This document shows, in pieces, positions 50,562 through 57,508 of a DNA stretch of 64,000 nt. Position 1 is the stretch's first letter; every line of letters begins with the position of its first letter. The notes beneath the pieces are model-generated. The model was not told the origin of the DNA, made no database searches, and worked only from the letters and a program-made list of their open reading frames with translations. Source of the DNA: a virus; IMG/VR virus record IMGVR_UViG_3300049830_000142, positions 62,001 to 126,000 of that record, one strand, 5' to 3'. Both the position numbers and the translations under genes were made by a program.

Positions 50562-51058
50562 GGTACTACTAAGTGACCGGCTCTATTCTCGTATTTCGCG
50601 AAGAACAGACTTCCGAGCACGTATTTGTTTGGATGACTAACAGCCCAGAATGCTTCCTTCAGCGCATAGCCATGAGCTATGTGAAGATAGAGGCAGATTG
50701 CTGAACTACGACTGATACCAGCTGCACAGTGAATAATGAAGTCTTTGCCTTCATACTTCTTTATGAATTCAAGGACTCTATAGGTGTCCTCGATCAAGAT
50801 TGGATGATGCCATTGACCTTTATGCTCTAGCCTAGCTGTAATGTCAGTGAACTTTAGAGTTAGGATCTTATCAGAAGCACGGTCAAGCTTAAGTGGATAC
50901 AAAGGCTCGTGTTCTTCATTGATAGAGATCATGACTGCGTTGTCAGGTAAAGACTCAATCTCTCCTGCCATTTGTGCGTTGATGTTGACAGCTTTAGGGG
51001 TTTTAGGGGTTTTACCTTTAGGCTTCAAATCTCTTAGTGCTATTTCTTGTAATGTCAT
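50558..51058 (-). CDS. cysteine-based phosphatase (DSP/PTP-like)
   Basis: The 166-residue protein has the phosphatase P-loop HCAAGISRS with Cys111 and Arg117 (C-x5-R). It is preceded by strand KDFIIH and followed by helix SAICLYLHIAHGYALKEAFW, as in dual-specificity phosphatases. An upstream Asp in the WHHPILIEDTYRVLEF region may be the general acid. Substrate unknown: phosphoprotein, RNA cap-like or phosphoinositide are all possible. Confidence 0.8.
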   Translation of the reverse strand: MTLQEIALRDLKPKGKTPKTPKAVNINAQMAGEIESLPDNAVMISINEEHEPLYPLKLDRASDKILTLKFTDITARLEHKGQWHHPILIEDTYRVLEFIKKYEGKDFIIHCAAGISRSSAICLYLHIAHGYALKEAFWAVSHPNKYVLGSLFFAKYENRAGHLVVP

Positions 51059-51248
51059 GATATTTTCTTATTAACTGGTCGGTCTTCCATTGTTCTTTTG
51101 CCCATTGACTGGCTGGCCTCGAACCAAATTTAAGGTTACCTTTTATTGCTTTTTTAATAAGCTTTAATCTACCCTCATCAATATAAAATAATCGATGAAT
51201 AAGTAACGGCAGATTATCAGTGAAAACTACATTAGGTGTTAAACTCAT
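51018..51248 (-). CDS. small basic hypothetical protein
   Basis: The 76-residue protein (LPLLIHRLFYIDEGRLKLIK) starts by ATGA overlap with the 44-residue gene upstream and overlaps the phosphatase start by 41 nt. No motif identified. Confidence 0.55.
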   Translation of the reverse strand: MSLTPNVVFTDNLPLLIHRLFYIDEGRLKLIKKAIKGNLKFGSRPASQWAKEQWKTDQLIRKYHDITRNSTKRFEA

Positions 51249-51379
51249 GGTAGTGATCCAACTGGAATTAGTAACCCAGCTTTGATGTTCTTCTTGGTAG
51301 GTTTGACGTTACGAACCGTAATATACTTGGTTTCTACTACGTTCTTGTCTGTCAGAATCTTCTTGTTTCTTCGCTTCAT
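51245..51379 (-). CDS. very small protein in a staggered overlap
   Basis: A 44-residue frame (MKRRNKKILTDKNVVETKYI, ending AGLLIPVGSLP) starts inside the upstream gene and ends by ATGA overlap with the next. The coupling supports it, but the 71-nt overlap with the upstream frame leaves doubt over which frame is native in that stretch. Confidence 0.4.
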   Translation of the reverse strand: MKRRNKKILTDKNVVETKYITVRNVKPTKKNIKAGLLIPVGSLP

Positions 51380-51515
51380 TTGGGTTCCATGCGTTTATTG
51401 GTTGAGGGATGTGTCGAGGCTGCATACCGATGTGTTGCCAATACTGTCCGGTAAACAACAGCTCTCGTCCACAGTCTTTGCATGTGGATCTGTTGCCGAA
51501 TATTTCTTCATTCAT
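51309..51515 (-). CDS. small CxxC protein
   Basis: I start at ATG 51515 (MNEEIFGNRSTCKDCGRELL), because that ATG overlaps the stop of an untranslated copy of the tag sequence, the usual junction. The 68-residue product has one CxxC and a His-containing stretch (QHIGMQPRHIPQP) that may complete a zinc site. Confidence 0.6.
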   Translation of the reverse strand: MNEEIFGNRSTCKDCGRELLFTGQYWQHIGMQPRHIPQPINAWNPNEAKKQEDSDRQERSRNQVYYGS

Positions 51516-51543
51516 AGTTGTGGGTCTAATCTTCGTTCTTCTG

Positions 51544-51804
51544 TTACACCTGATCTGCTTTGTGGTCTGACAATACAGTAGACCAAGCATCTATCAAGTC
51601 ATTTCGTATTTTTTCTGCTACCTTGCTCATGTCATATCGTTCAGTGCTGCTAACATAGTCTGTCAAACTAATGTCTTTGCCATCTACCTCTACCGTAAAC
51701 TTTCTAATAGATGGATTATAACAAGCCGGACCAACGTTCTTAAGTTGCTGTAGGTTAAGTGTGTAACCTACGAAGTTGTAGAGTGGTAGTTTTAATTCAC
51801 TCAT
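51544..51804 (-). CDS. hypothetical protein with probably frameshifted tag
   Basis: The 86-residue protein (LPLYNFVGYTLNLQQLKNVG, helix SKVAEKIRNDLIDAWSTV) resembles the 50208 product in layout. It stops at TAA (51544), but a shifted frame just beyond spells V-T-EERRLDPQL-stop at 51512-51541. A one-base change near its end would restore the tag. It may be a decayed paralogue of the 50208 product. Confidence 0.55.
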   Translation of the reverse strand: MSELKLPLYNFVGYTLNLQQLKNVGPACYNPSIRKFTVEVDGKDISLTDYVSSTERYDMSKVAEKIRNDLIDAWSTVLSDHKADQV

Positions 51805-52070
51805 AAGTCTGTGTCTAGTCTACGTTCATTGGTGTGCTTACTCGGCTTGTAACCGCCTACTAACGCATACTTGTAGACTTGGAAGTTGTAGTTAGGGTAT
51901 TGCAGCTGCGCCTTAGTCCGGCATTCCTCAGCACCTTCAAAGCTGTAGAATAACCGAGCTTTATGCAGCATAGTTAATGTATGAGTTGGGCTAGCGTTTT
52001 GGTCAAACTTAACAAAGTGACCGTCTGCCCAATCAGTGTCGACCGCACCGACTAAATAAAGTTCATTCAT
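51801..52070 (-). CDS. small tagged protein, array member 1
   Basis: The 89-residue protein begins MNELYLVGAVDTDW, has a helix AEECRTKAQLQYP then a strand NFQVYKYALV, and ends NERRLDTDL. Layout (short strand, Ser/Phe-x-Ser or -Phe helix, strand, linker, tag) is like the next three genes. Function unknown. Confidence 0.6.
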   Translation of the reverse strand: MNELYLVGAVDTDWADGHFVKFDQNASPTHTLTMLHKARLFYSFEGAEECRTKAQLQYPNYNFQVYKYALVGGYKPSKHTNERRLDTDL

Positions 52071-52360
52071 AGGTCTGGTTCAATGTTTCGTTCGTTGTCT
52101 TCCTCCCTAGGTATAATACGTTGGGTAGGCTGTTCATGAAATACTACTATCTCATAAGTATTCTCTGGTCTCTTTTCCTGCATGTAATCTCTCAAAGCTT
52201 CAGCAGAAGATACAGTCGCCATGAATTTACATCTAGGAAATGTACCATGTGAAGGAATAGCCATTATGTTAGTTCCATCAGAATTTCGTCTCCATTGTAA
52301 TGTTGCAAACTTGTCTTTGTTAGAACCGGCTGCAACTTTAACACAGTAGAGTACTCTCAT
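52067..52360 (-). CDS. small tagged protein, array member 2
   Basis: The 97-residue protein begins MRVLYCVKVAAGSNKDKFAT and has helix SSAEALRDYMQEKRP, strand TYEIVVF and a divergent tag NERNIEPDL. The tag keeps the ER, acidic and final Leu positions but has drifted. Confidence 0.6.
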   Translation of the reverse strand: MRVLYCVKVAAGSNKDKFATLQWRRNSDGTNIMAIPSHGTFPRCKFMATVSSAEALRDYMQEKRPENTYEIVVFHEQPTQRIIPREEDNERNIEPDL

Positions 52361-52707
52361 AAGTGTGTGTCTAATCTACGTTCAGGCAAGTCGGCTCTAG
52401 CTTGTGATTTACTAGTCCTAGGTTTCCGTCTACGATTAAGAACTATCTTAGTAACAAACTTAACAGTCTTAAACTCTCGTAAAGGAAATAGCTTACCTAG
52501 ATAGTATACTACATGTCTAGCCTGGCTTTCTGACAGGAAGTGAGTTGCAAAGTTTACACTAGTTACTCCGACGTCCTCGTTCTTCAGTTCTGAAGCAGTG
52601 GGAACAGGTCTAACATTTACCCACCTATCCATGTAAACTCTAGGCGATAGCTCGTAACCGTCTGTTGTCCCAGCATCGTGGACAACCCATATTTTGTAGT
52701 GATTCAT
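52357..52707 (-). CDS. small tagged protein, array member 3
   Basis: The 116-residue protein begins MNHYKIWVVHDAGTTDGYEL and has helix SESQARHVVYYLGKLFPLRE, strand KTVKFVTKIVL, a basic linker (NRRRKPRTSKSQARADL) and tag PERRLDTHL. Linked to both neighbours by ATGA overlaps. Confidence 0.6.
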   Translation of the reverse strand: MNHYKIWVVHDAGTTDGYELSPRVYMDRWVNVRPVPTASELKNEDVGVTSVNFATHFLSESQARHVVYYLGKLFPLREFKTVKFVTKIVLNRRRKPRTSKSQARADLPERRLDTHL

Positions 52708-53003
52708 AGTTGTGTGTCTAACCTCCGTTCATCCAAGTCATGTCGTGTTTCACCTGGTGTATGAACTTCTAGATTAACTTCGATGACCTCAGTTTCCAAT
52801 GTTTCGTTGACCTGTGTTGATTGTTGTATCTTCACTACCTCATCTCGCGAAGTAGTGAAGAATGCTTTCGCTAGTTCATTACCACTGTAACACCAGCCTT
52901 TGTAAGGCTGTTCAGTGTTGAAGAACTCGACAAACATACCAGCACGGTCTCCAACAATGTGCTCTATTTTATCCTTTGTTATTTTTAGGCAATACAGTCT
53001 CAT
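52704..53003 (-). CDS. small tagged protein, array member 4
   Basis: The 99-residue protein begins MRLYCLKITKDKIEHIVGDR and has helix SRDEVVKIQQST, an acidic strand ETEVIEVNLEV and tag DERRLDTQL. It overlaps the upstream membrane-protein gene by 35 nt. Confidence 0.6.
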   Translation of the reverse strand: MRLYCLKITKDKIEHIVGDRAGMFVEFFNTEQPYKGWCYSGNELAKAFFTTSRDEVVKIQQSTQVNETLETEVIEVNLEVHTPGETRHDLDERRLDTQL

Positions 53004-53214
53004 TGCGATTCCAGTTCCATAGTCCGTATATGTTCACTGCAAGAAATACAGTGTTAGTGATGATCATTGGCCAGTTGTGCATTTTCAACGATGCTATTGT
53101 CCAGAGTATGCTACCAACCATAAACCAAGGCCAGCACCACTTATGCTTTCTTGCAGCTAGAATGGCACCGATGACGGAAGCACCGGTGCCAAGCCAGCTT
53201 AATAACATGATCAT
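52969..53214 (-). CDS. PnuC-like small membrane protein
   Basis: The 81-residue protein has three hydrophobic segments: LLSWLGTGASVIGAILAA, FMVGSILWTIASL, and ITNTVFLAVNIYGLWNW. The Trp/Asn-rich pattern W...N.....G...W recalls small PnuC/SWEET-like proteins, which move nicotinamide riboside or other metabolites. This is a weak resemblance, noted because NAD-related genes lie nearby. Confidence 0.55.
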   Translation of the reverse strand: MIMLLSWLGTGASVIGAILAARKHKWCWPWFMVGSILWTIASLKMHNWPMIITNTVFLAVNIYGLWNWNRNETVLPKNNKG

Positions 53215-53564
53215 CGATCAAACAACACTGTCATGATGAAGGCAACAATAGCAGAGCCAACTAACATCACTAATAGATGCCAGGCTGGGATACCACGCCT
53301 ACACAGTTTTCTTTTGATCTCAGCTACTATAGCGTTTGTTCCAATCCTACCATTGGGCGGATCTTGCAACCCAGAGATCTTCAACAAGTCATCACACAAC
53401 TTATTGCTGACTTCCATATGAGCGTCTAACAGTGCTGGCCAACTAGGATAGCAGCGCTGACATTCATAGTGACCGTCATCTCGATGAGCACTGCAGATTC
53501 CACTAGCTTTAAGGTCTGGATAGTTTCTCTTAGCCAGCACCTCGTAATCGTTTGCTGTAGGCAT
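53211..53564 (-). CDS. C-terminally anchored membrane protein with a Cys/His cluster
   Basis: The 117-residue protein has CSAHRDDGHYECQRC (residues 24-38) as a probable metal site, an amphipathic middle, and one C-terminal transmembrane helix (WHLLVMLVGSAIVAFIMTVL). The topology would put the metal site in the cytoplasm. Unknown family. Confidence 0.6.
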   Translation of the reverse strand: MPTANDYEVLAKRNYPDLKASGICSAHRDDGHYECQRCYPSWPALLDAHMEVSNKLCDDLLKISGLQDPPNGRIGTNAIVAEIKRKLCRRGIPAWHLLVMLVGSAIVAFIMTVLFDR

Positions 53565-53565
53565 A

Positions 53566-54051
53566 TTAGTGTGTGAGTATGTATTCAGACAAAGCGTATT
53601 TGTCTTTGAGCGATCCAGGAGGTAACGTAGCTGAGTTATGCTTAAGATCCGACAACTTAGCTAATGTTGTCCAGTTCTTGAGATGATAGATGTTGATGAT
53701 GTAAGTGTCATAGGAAGTAAAGTTTTTCCTATTCAACGCTTGCAAACCATCAATCAGCATATCAACTACAAACCTAGGGAACTCTTCTAAGTCTTTTCTT
53801 AACTGTGCTTCAGTCACCCTATCATCTTCCATAGCGTCGTGGAGATTGCAGCCAGCCTCGATAATGGGTAGCTCTTGTCCTAAGGGTAACCCCGTTCCGT
53901 AGTTCTTGGTAGGATCATACATCGTGACAGCAATCTTACGGACTGCTCTAGGATGCGTGATGTATTCCTGTCCATCTTTTCTCATCTGACCTTTATGGTA
54001 GCGTTCAGCTAGCATATCGGTGTAGTCCGGTAGTTCTTGTATTGTTCTCAT
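53566..54051 (-). CDS. alarmone hydrolase, SpoT/MESH1-type HD domain
   Basis: The 161-residue protein matches small alarmone hydrolases. It has GQMRKDGQEYITHP with His33, NLHDAMED with His71-Asp72 and Glu75-Asp76, and AKLSDLKHN with Asp135 and Asn139. All metal and catalytic positions known from MESH1/SpoT HD domains appear present. There is no synthetase domain. It should remove (p)ppGpp or related toxic alarmones, keeping the host permissive or countering alarmone-based defence. Confidence 0.8.
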   Translation of the reverse strand: MRTIQELPDYTDMLAERYHKGQMRKDGQEYITHPRAVRKIAVTMYDPTKNYGTGLPLGQELPIIEAGCNLHDAMEDDRVTEAQLRKDLEEFPRFVVDMLIDGLQALNRKNFTSYDTYIINIYHLKNWTTLAKLSDLKHNSATLPPGSLKDKYALSEYILTH

Positions 54052-54353
54052 TTCATGTATTCGTCGAATGCCTGTTTCAGCATCGCTCGTTTTAGTAACT
54101 GCCTACCACGCTTTTGAATAGCACGGTTAGCGTTACGAATTGTTTCTTTGGATAGTGGTCGTGAGTGAGCACCAGCCGTCTTATCCACGCCTACACTACC
54201 ATCGCTTCTCGTAAATGGTTTGGGAGTAGGAGTGGCCATCCAGTCTTTGCTGAATGTATGGTTGCGATAGAAGGCTGCAGTCTTAGCGTTGTTCTTTTGA
54301 GTGCTTAACTTGCGTTCTGACGGCTTACCAGCTTCTTGGTTCAATGTCTTCAT
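54048..54353 (-). CDS. small basic hypothetical protein
   Basis: The 101-residue, Lys/Arg-rich protein (IQKRGRQLLKRAMLKQAFDE at its end) is joined to both neighbours by ATGA overlaps. The charge suggests nucleic-acid contact; no motif proves it. Confidence 0.6.
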   Translation of the reverse strand: MKTLNQEAGKPSERKLSTQKNNAKTAAFYRNHTFSKDWMATPTPKPFTRSDGSVGVDKTAGAHSRPLSKETIRNANRAIQKRGRQLLKRAMLKQAFDEYMK

Positions 54354-54478
54354 CGCATCAGTATTAGGGTTGCGACACCCAATGTCAACATGATCAACGC
54401 TACATTAAGGTAACGTCGAGCTATTGATTGACGAGTACCCAGCATTTCTGCCTTAGCCTCGTAGTATTGTTTGTTCAT
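54350..54478 (-). CDS. 42-residue membrane peptide
   Basis: This frame fills the gap between its neighbours with ATGA-type overlaps at both ends. The product has a polar start (MNKQYYEAKAEMLGTRQS) and one transmembrane helix (YLNVALIMLTLGVATLILM). Unknown function. Confidence 0.6.
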   Translation of the reverse strand: MNKQYYEAKAEMLGTRQSIARRYLNVALIMLTLGVATLILMR

Positions 54479-54888
54479 GGTTTGTATTCTAACAGTGTTG
54501 TAGGAGCTCCGATAGCAGTCCTAAGATAAGGTGTAGGATCAATGAGTATGTCGAACTTGTCTGGATTAGATCCCTGCTCCTCCATAGCTGCGTCTAAGGC
54601 TGCTTGAGTAATGTTGAACTTCTGGAACAGTGTTTGGTATAGTAATGCTTTCCAAGATTCATGCTCTTCAGTCATGAATAGATCTGCTGGTGTAGTCAAC
54701 GCCCAAGTGATAAAGCAGTCTATTACTCGTTCAGTAGTCGAGTCTAACCAACCAGCACAAGCAGTTTCAGCTGAGTAAGAGCGATACAGTGATGCAATCG
54801 CCCTATCATCGTATTGGTTTAGCCTAGTATTGCGAGCTCTGATTTGTGCTATCGTTTTGATCTGATAGTCTTCGAATTTGTCATCCAT
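54475..54888 (-). CDS. hypothetical helical protein
   Basis: The 137-residue helical protein has ACAGWLDSTTERVIDCFITW near the middle and no metal or catalytic motif that I know. Overlaps the next gene by 4 nt. Confidence 0.6.
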   Translation of the reverse strand: MDDKFEDYQIKTIAQIRARNTRLNQYDDRAIASLYRSYSAETACAGWLDSTTERVIDCFITWALTTPADLFMTEEHESWKALLYQTLFQKFNITQAALDAAMEEQGSNPDKFDILIDPTPYLRTAIGAPTTLLEYKP

Positions 54889-55292
54889 TATATTGTCTTT
54901 CCACAGTCGTCACAGGTATAAACCAAATAGTCTAAACCAGTAATGCCATGTGTTTGGTTGCGATGTTGACAGGTTTTAGGCCAGTCTTTGATCGTTGCTT
55001 TCATTCCGTCAGTCACCTTCATCAGTTTAGACATGAGGTGTGTTAATTCCTCAGCTCTGATAACTAAACCATCTTGCCAACTCGAACTCCAAATAGGACC
55101 AAATTGATTAAATCCTTTAAGGTGTCGAGGGTATTCTTGTCTACTGATGACAAAGCCTAATTCCGGTGGCTGAGCTGTAGTACTAGCAGCTCCTTCCAAT
55201 TCCGTAATCTTGCCATATCGCCAGTCGTTATACTCTTGAGTTGTTTTGAAGAGGGGTTCTCCCTCAGGTAATCTGTCGGTGTGAGTGCTCAT
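54888..55292 (-). CDS. hypothetical protein with C-terminal zinc site
   Basis: The 134-residue protein ends with CQHRNQTHGITGLDYLVYTC followed by DDCGKTI, so a C-x-H plus CxxC arrangement may bind zinc. The remainder has no clear motif. Confidence 0.6.
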   Translation of the reverse strand: MSTHTDRLPEGEPLFKTTQEYNDWRYGKITELEGAASTTAQPPELGFVISRQEYPRHLKGFNQFGPIWSSSWQDGLVIRAEELTHLMSKLMKVTDGMKATIKDWPKTCQHRNQTHGITGLDYLVYTCDDCGKTI

Positions 55293-55438
55293 TGTGTTTT
55301 GTTTGCGTTAAATGCTACTGACGTGAAGCAGAAAACTGCTCCAGCTAAACAGAACTGCCAGTTATGCTTAGCTAAACCAACAGCTACGCACATAATACCG
55401 GCTAAGCCCCAGAACAGGGCCAATTGATTTCTTGTCAT
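55289..55438 (-). CDS. 49-residue membrane peptide
   Basis: This frame has a 4-nt overlap with the next gene and directly follows the 55440 gene. The product has two hydrophobic helices (ALFWGLAGIMCVAVGLA and FCLAGAVFCFTSVAF) separated by a short KHNWQ turn, a small hairpin membrane protein. Confidence 0.6.
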   Translation of the reverse strand: MTRNQLALFWGLAGIMCVAVGLAKHNWQFCLAGAVFCFTSVAFNANKTQ

Positions 55439-55439
55439 A

Positions 55440-55640
55440 TTACCACCTAATTCCTTTGTTGCGGTTTTCTTGTATCCACTCCACTACTAGTATAATCACT
55501 AGAATAGGTCCAATGATAATGGATAATATCAAAGCTAGAATGTCTTCTAAAACTAATTTACGGCGCTGGTATGTTCTTTGTAAAAATACCAGCATTCCTA
55601 GAACTAGCCAAGTCAACGCTATGTATTTGAATATTGTCAT
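55440..55640 (-). CDS. small membrane protein with basic loop
   Basis: The 66-residue protein has two hydrophobic segments (YIALTWLVLGMLVFL and ILALILSIIIGPILVIILVV) joined by a basic loop QRTYQRRK. Size and topology would suit a holin-like or small transport protein, without further evidence. Confidence 0.6.
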   Translation of the reverse strand: MTIFKYIALTWLVLGMLVFLQRTYQRRKLVLEDILALILSIIIGPILVIILVVEWIQENRNKGIRW

Positions 55641-55891
55641 AAGTTGTCTGCGAGTCTAGCTAACACATCTCCATGACAAGCTTGAGGACTACACCAGCAG
55701 CCTAAGATCTTGTCCTTTAATAGAGGTAGTTGAGCTAGTAACTCAGGTTTTGTCTTGATCCATTCTTCGTATTTCTGGATCACTTCTTCCCTAGTACCGT
55801 CCTTACCTATCTCGAACGGATTTCCCCATTGTGTTCTTCGATCTATCAAAACATCGAATTTACTTCGCTTGCAATGTACCACTTTTGTCAT
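55637..55891 (-). CDS. DUF4326 protein
   Basis: The 84-residue protein fits DUF4326: VVHCKRSKFDVLIDR, WGNPFEIGKDGTREEVIQKY and a final GCWCSPQACHGDVLARLAD. The family is common in phages and linked by others to nucleotide or nucleoside processing; no reaction is certain. It is one gene away from the macrodomain, which makes a nucleotide-related role attractive. Confidence 0.8.
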   Translation of the reverse strand: MTKVVHCKRSKFDVLIDRRTQWGNPFEIGKDGTREEVIQKYEEWIKTKPELLAQLPLLKDKILGCWCSPQACHGDVLARLADNL

Positions 55892-56359
55892 TTGGTTTAT
55901 CCTTCAAATATGTGTAAGCTTTCAAAACTAAATTATAATCATCCATCAACATACCTATCCCGCTATTACAGTTAGAGCATAAAGTGCCTCTAAACTTACC
56001 AGTTTGATGCGAATGATCCCAACATAATTTTTCTTTGCTTCCGCATATCTCACAACTGTCATTCAGCTGTTCTTTCTTTGCTTGTCGGTAAGCTTGTTTA
56101 TAAACCTTTGATCGATTTCTGGTTTCAATACTACAACGCCACTGTGTTTTAGTATCGTTTCTGGGATATACTTTAACTGGACCACAAGTGTTACATACAG
56201 CTGTTTGAGTTGTACTATTTATGTTAGTCAATCGATGTAACCATTTTGAGGTGACAGATCTAGAAATGACTGTACCGTGTCTAAGTTGCTTATAATAACA
56301 AGCTGCACAAAATCCACGTGCTGTAACTGGTTTAGGGCTGCAATTTCTTCAGTTGTCAT
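55860..56359 (-). pseudogene. endonuclease VII-like homing gene, N-terminally frameshifted
   Basis: The downstream part contains the full core CEICGSKEKLCWDHSHQTGK then RGTLCSNCNSGIG. The same frame extends upstream through TARGFCAACYYKQLRHG, a typical N-terminal zinc finger, but meets TGA before any ATG. An ATG at 56359 (MTTEE) is in another frame. Adding one A at the AAA run 56344-56346 would join MTTEE to NCSPKPVTARGFC and restore a full gene of about 167 residues. So it is a recent pseudogene, uses recoding, or carries a sequence error. Confidence 0.7.
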
Positions 56360-56525
56360 TGGTCTTAGTGTATTTGACTACGATTGGGTCGAAGAGGTGG
56401 AATGGGAACGTTAGCTGTTGAATGTTCTTATCCGTGAATGCAGCATTGTTGTGCCACATTAGTGAGCGATCGAAATGTAGTTTATAAGCTACGTATTTCT
56501 TAGCTGCCGTTATCAGGGAGCGCAT
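56349..56525 (-). CDS. small hypothetical protein after the macrodomain
   Basis: From ATG 56525 (26-nt overlap with the macrodomain gene) the product is 58 residues, with KYVAYKLHFDRSLMWHNNAA and FPFHLFDPIVVKYTK. It is aromatic-rich and beta-looking. A longer start at 56561 is possible. Confidence 0.5.
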   Translation of the reverse strand: MRSLITAAKKYVAYKLHFDRSLMWHNNAAFTDKNIQQLTFPFHLFDPIVVKYTKTNDN

Positions 56526-56985
56526 ATAGGTTGATGTTGATTGGTAATTTGTTGAATACATGCTTGATCATCTCAAGCACGATAGGCCAGTGTCCACCTG
56601 CCCTATCACTAGCTATCTTGTAAGGCATGGAAATGGAAGTTAGTTTAAGTTCCAATACCTGCTTTCTTAGTTCTTCCAGAGATTGGTAGAACGCTTCATA
56701 GTTCATGTATCTTGCGCCTTCGTAGCCATAGTTAGGCTGGCCGTATAGGTTAGACACATATTTGATTGGGCTAGTCTTGTCACTTACTTCAACGATGATG
56801 CTCTTACCCAACAACTCTTTGCCGTGAGTAATGTAAGCTCGGGTATCCTCTCCATAAACTTCCGGATATTGCATCCTCAAAGCTTTGGCTACACCTGAGT
56901 TCATCGTGTTTCTTGTATTGCAGCAATGGGCTACTAACTCATCCTTTGAGTCTAGTATGTTGCCCGTTATGTTTGTTATTGTCAT
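56500..56985 (-). CDS. macrodomain protein (TARG1/OARD1-like)
   Basis: The 161-residue protein is a single macrodomain: GNILDSKDELVAHCCNTRNT, SGVAKALRMQYP, NLYGQPNYGYEGARYMNYEA and MPYKIASDRAGGHWPIVLEM. The pattern is closest to the TARG1/ALC1-type group, which binds ADP-ribose and removes it from proteins or nucleic acids. The SDRAGG segment may hold the catalytic Asp. It could reverse ADP-ribosylation used in antiphage defence or handle NAD breakdown products. Confidence 0.85.
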   Translation of the reverse strand: MTITNITGNILDSKDELVAHCCNTRNTMNSGVAKALRMQYPEVYGEDTRAYITHGKELLGKSIIVEVSDKTSPIKYVSNLYGQPNYGYEGARYMNYEAFYQSLEELRKQVLELKLTSISMPYKIASDRAGGHWPIVLEMIKHVFNKLPININLYALPDNGS

Positions 56986-57275
56986 AAATCAGTGTCTAAT
57001 CTTCTGGTAGGTAATGGTAAATCTACTTCAGGAGCTAGCGAGCCTTCCAAGTCATCACCTTCCCTGCATAGCATCCATTCAGTTGAGAATGTAGCTGCTT
57101 TCTTTGCCGGTGTTCCAATTAAGCTGTCGTGTACTATTCGCATAATACTGTTACAAGCAAATGGTCCTACGTTAGCCATAGCATATCGCTTTGGAACTCT
57201 GTCGTCCGTTCTTTTCACCCACACATCATTTGACATGACTCTTTCGTCTAACCTTAGTTTTCTAAATTTTTTCAT
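56982..57275 (-). CDS. hypothetical protein with RRLDTDL tag
   Basis: The 97-residue basic protein (DVWVKRTDDRVPKRYAMANV, IMRIVHDSLIGT) has an acidic-proline linker (LAPEVDLPLPT) ending RRLDTDL. The fold is unknown and unlike the other tagged proteins. ATGA overlap with the macrodomain gene. Confidence 0.6.
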   Translation of the reverse strand: MKKFRKLRLDERVMSNDVWVKRTDDRVPKRYAMANVGPFACNSIMRIVHDSLIGTPAKKAATFSTEWMLCREGDDLEGSLAPEVDLPLPTRRLDTDL

Positions 57276-57508
57276 GTTGATCCTGATATCTTATCCCACA
57301 TGTCAGTGAATGTAGGATCTGGTTTTGCCTCAGTTACTACTCGCCTAAGCAAAGTCTCAGCTACCCAGTAACCTTCTTTGTTGTTCAGCTCATAGGAGTT
57401 CATACTCCAGTCCTTGTCATATTGTCTATTAGTGACAACACGTTCTACCTCACCGTTATTCCAGGTAGTATAAAGCACCTTGTCTCCGACTTTGTATAGA
57501 AAGCTCAT
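57272..57508 (-). CDS. small SH3/Tudor-like protein
   Basis: The 78-residue protein has KVGDKVLYTTWNNGEVERVV and YELNNKEGYWVAETLLR, the strand-turn-strand pattern of small SH3/KOW-like barrels. Likely a binding module; partner unknown. Confidence 0.6.
   Translation of the reverse strand: MSFLYKVGDKVLYTTWNNGEVERVVTNRQYDKDWSMNSYELNNKEGYWVAETLLRRVVTEAKPDPTFTDMWDKISGST

Noticed and set aside
56228-56359. A 43-residue frame starting MTTEEIAALN
   Set aside because: It overlaps the zinc-finger part of the endonuclease VII-like protein in another frame; a single-base break of that gene explains it better.
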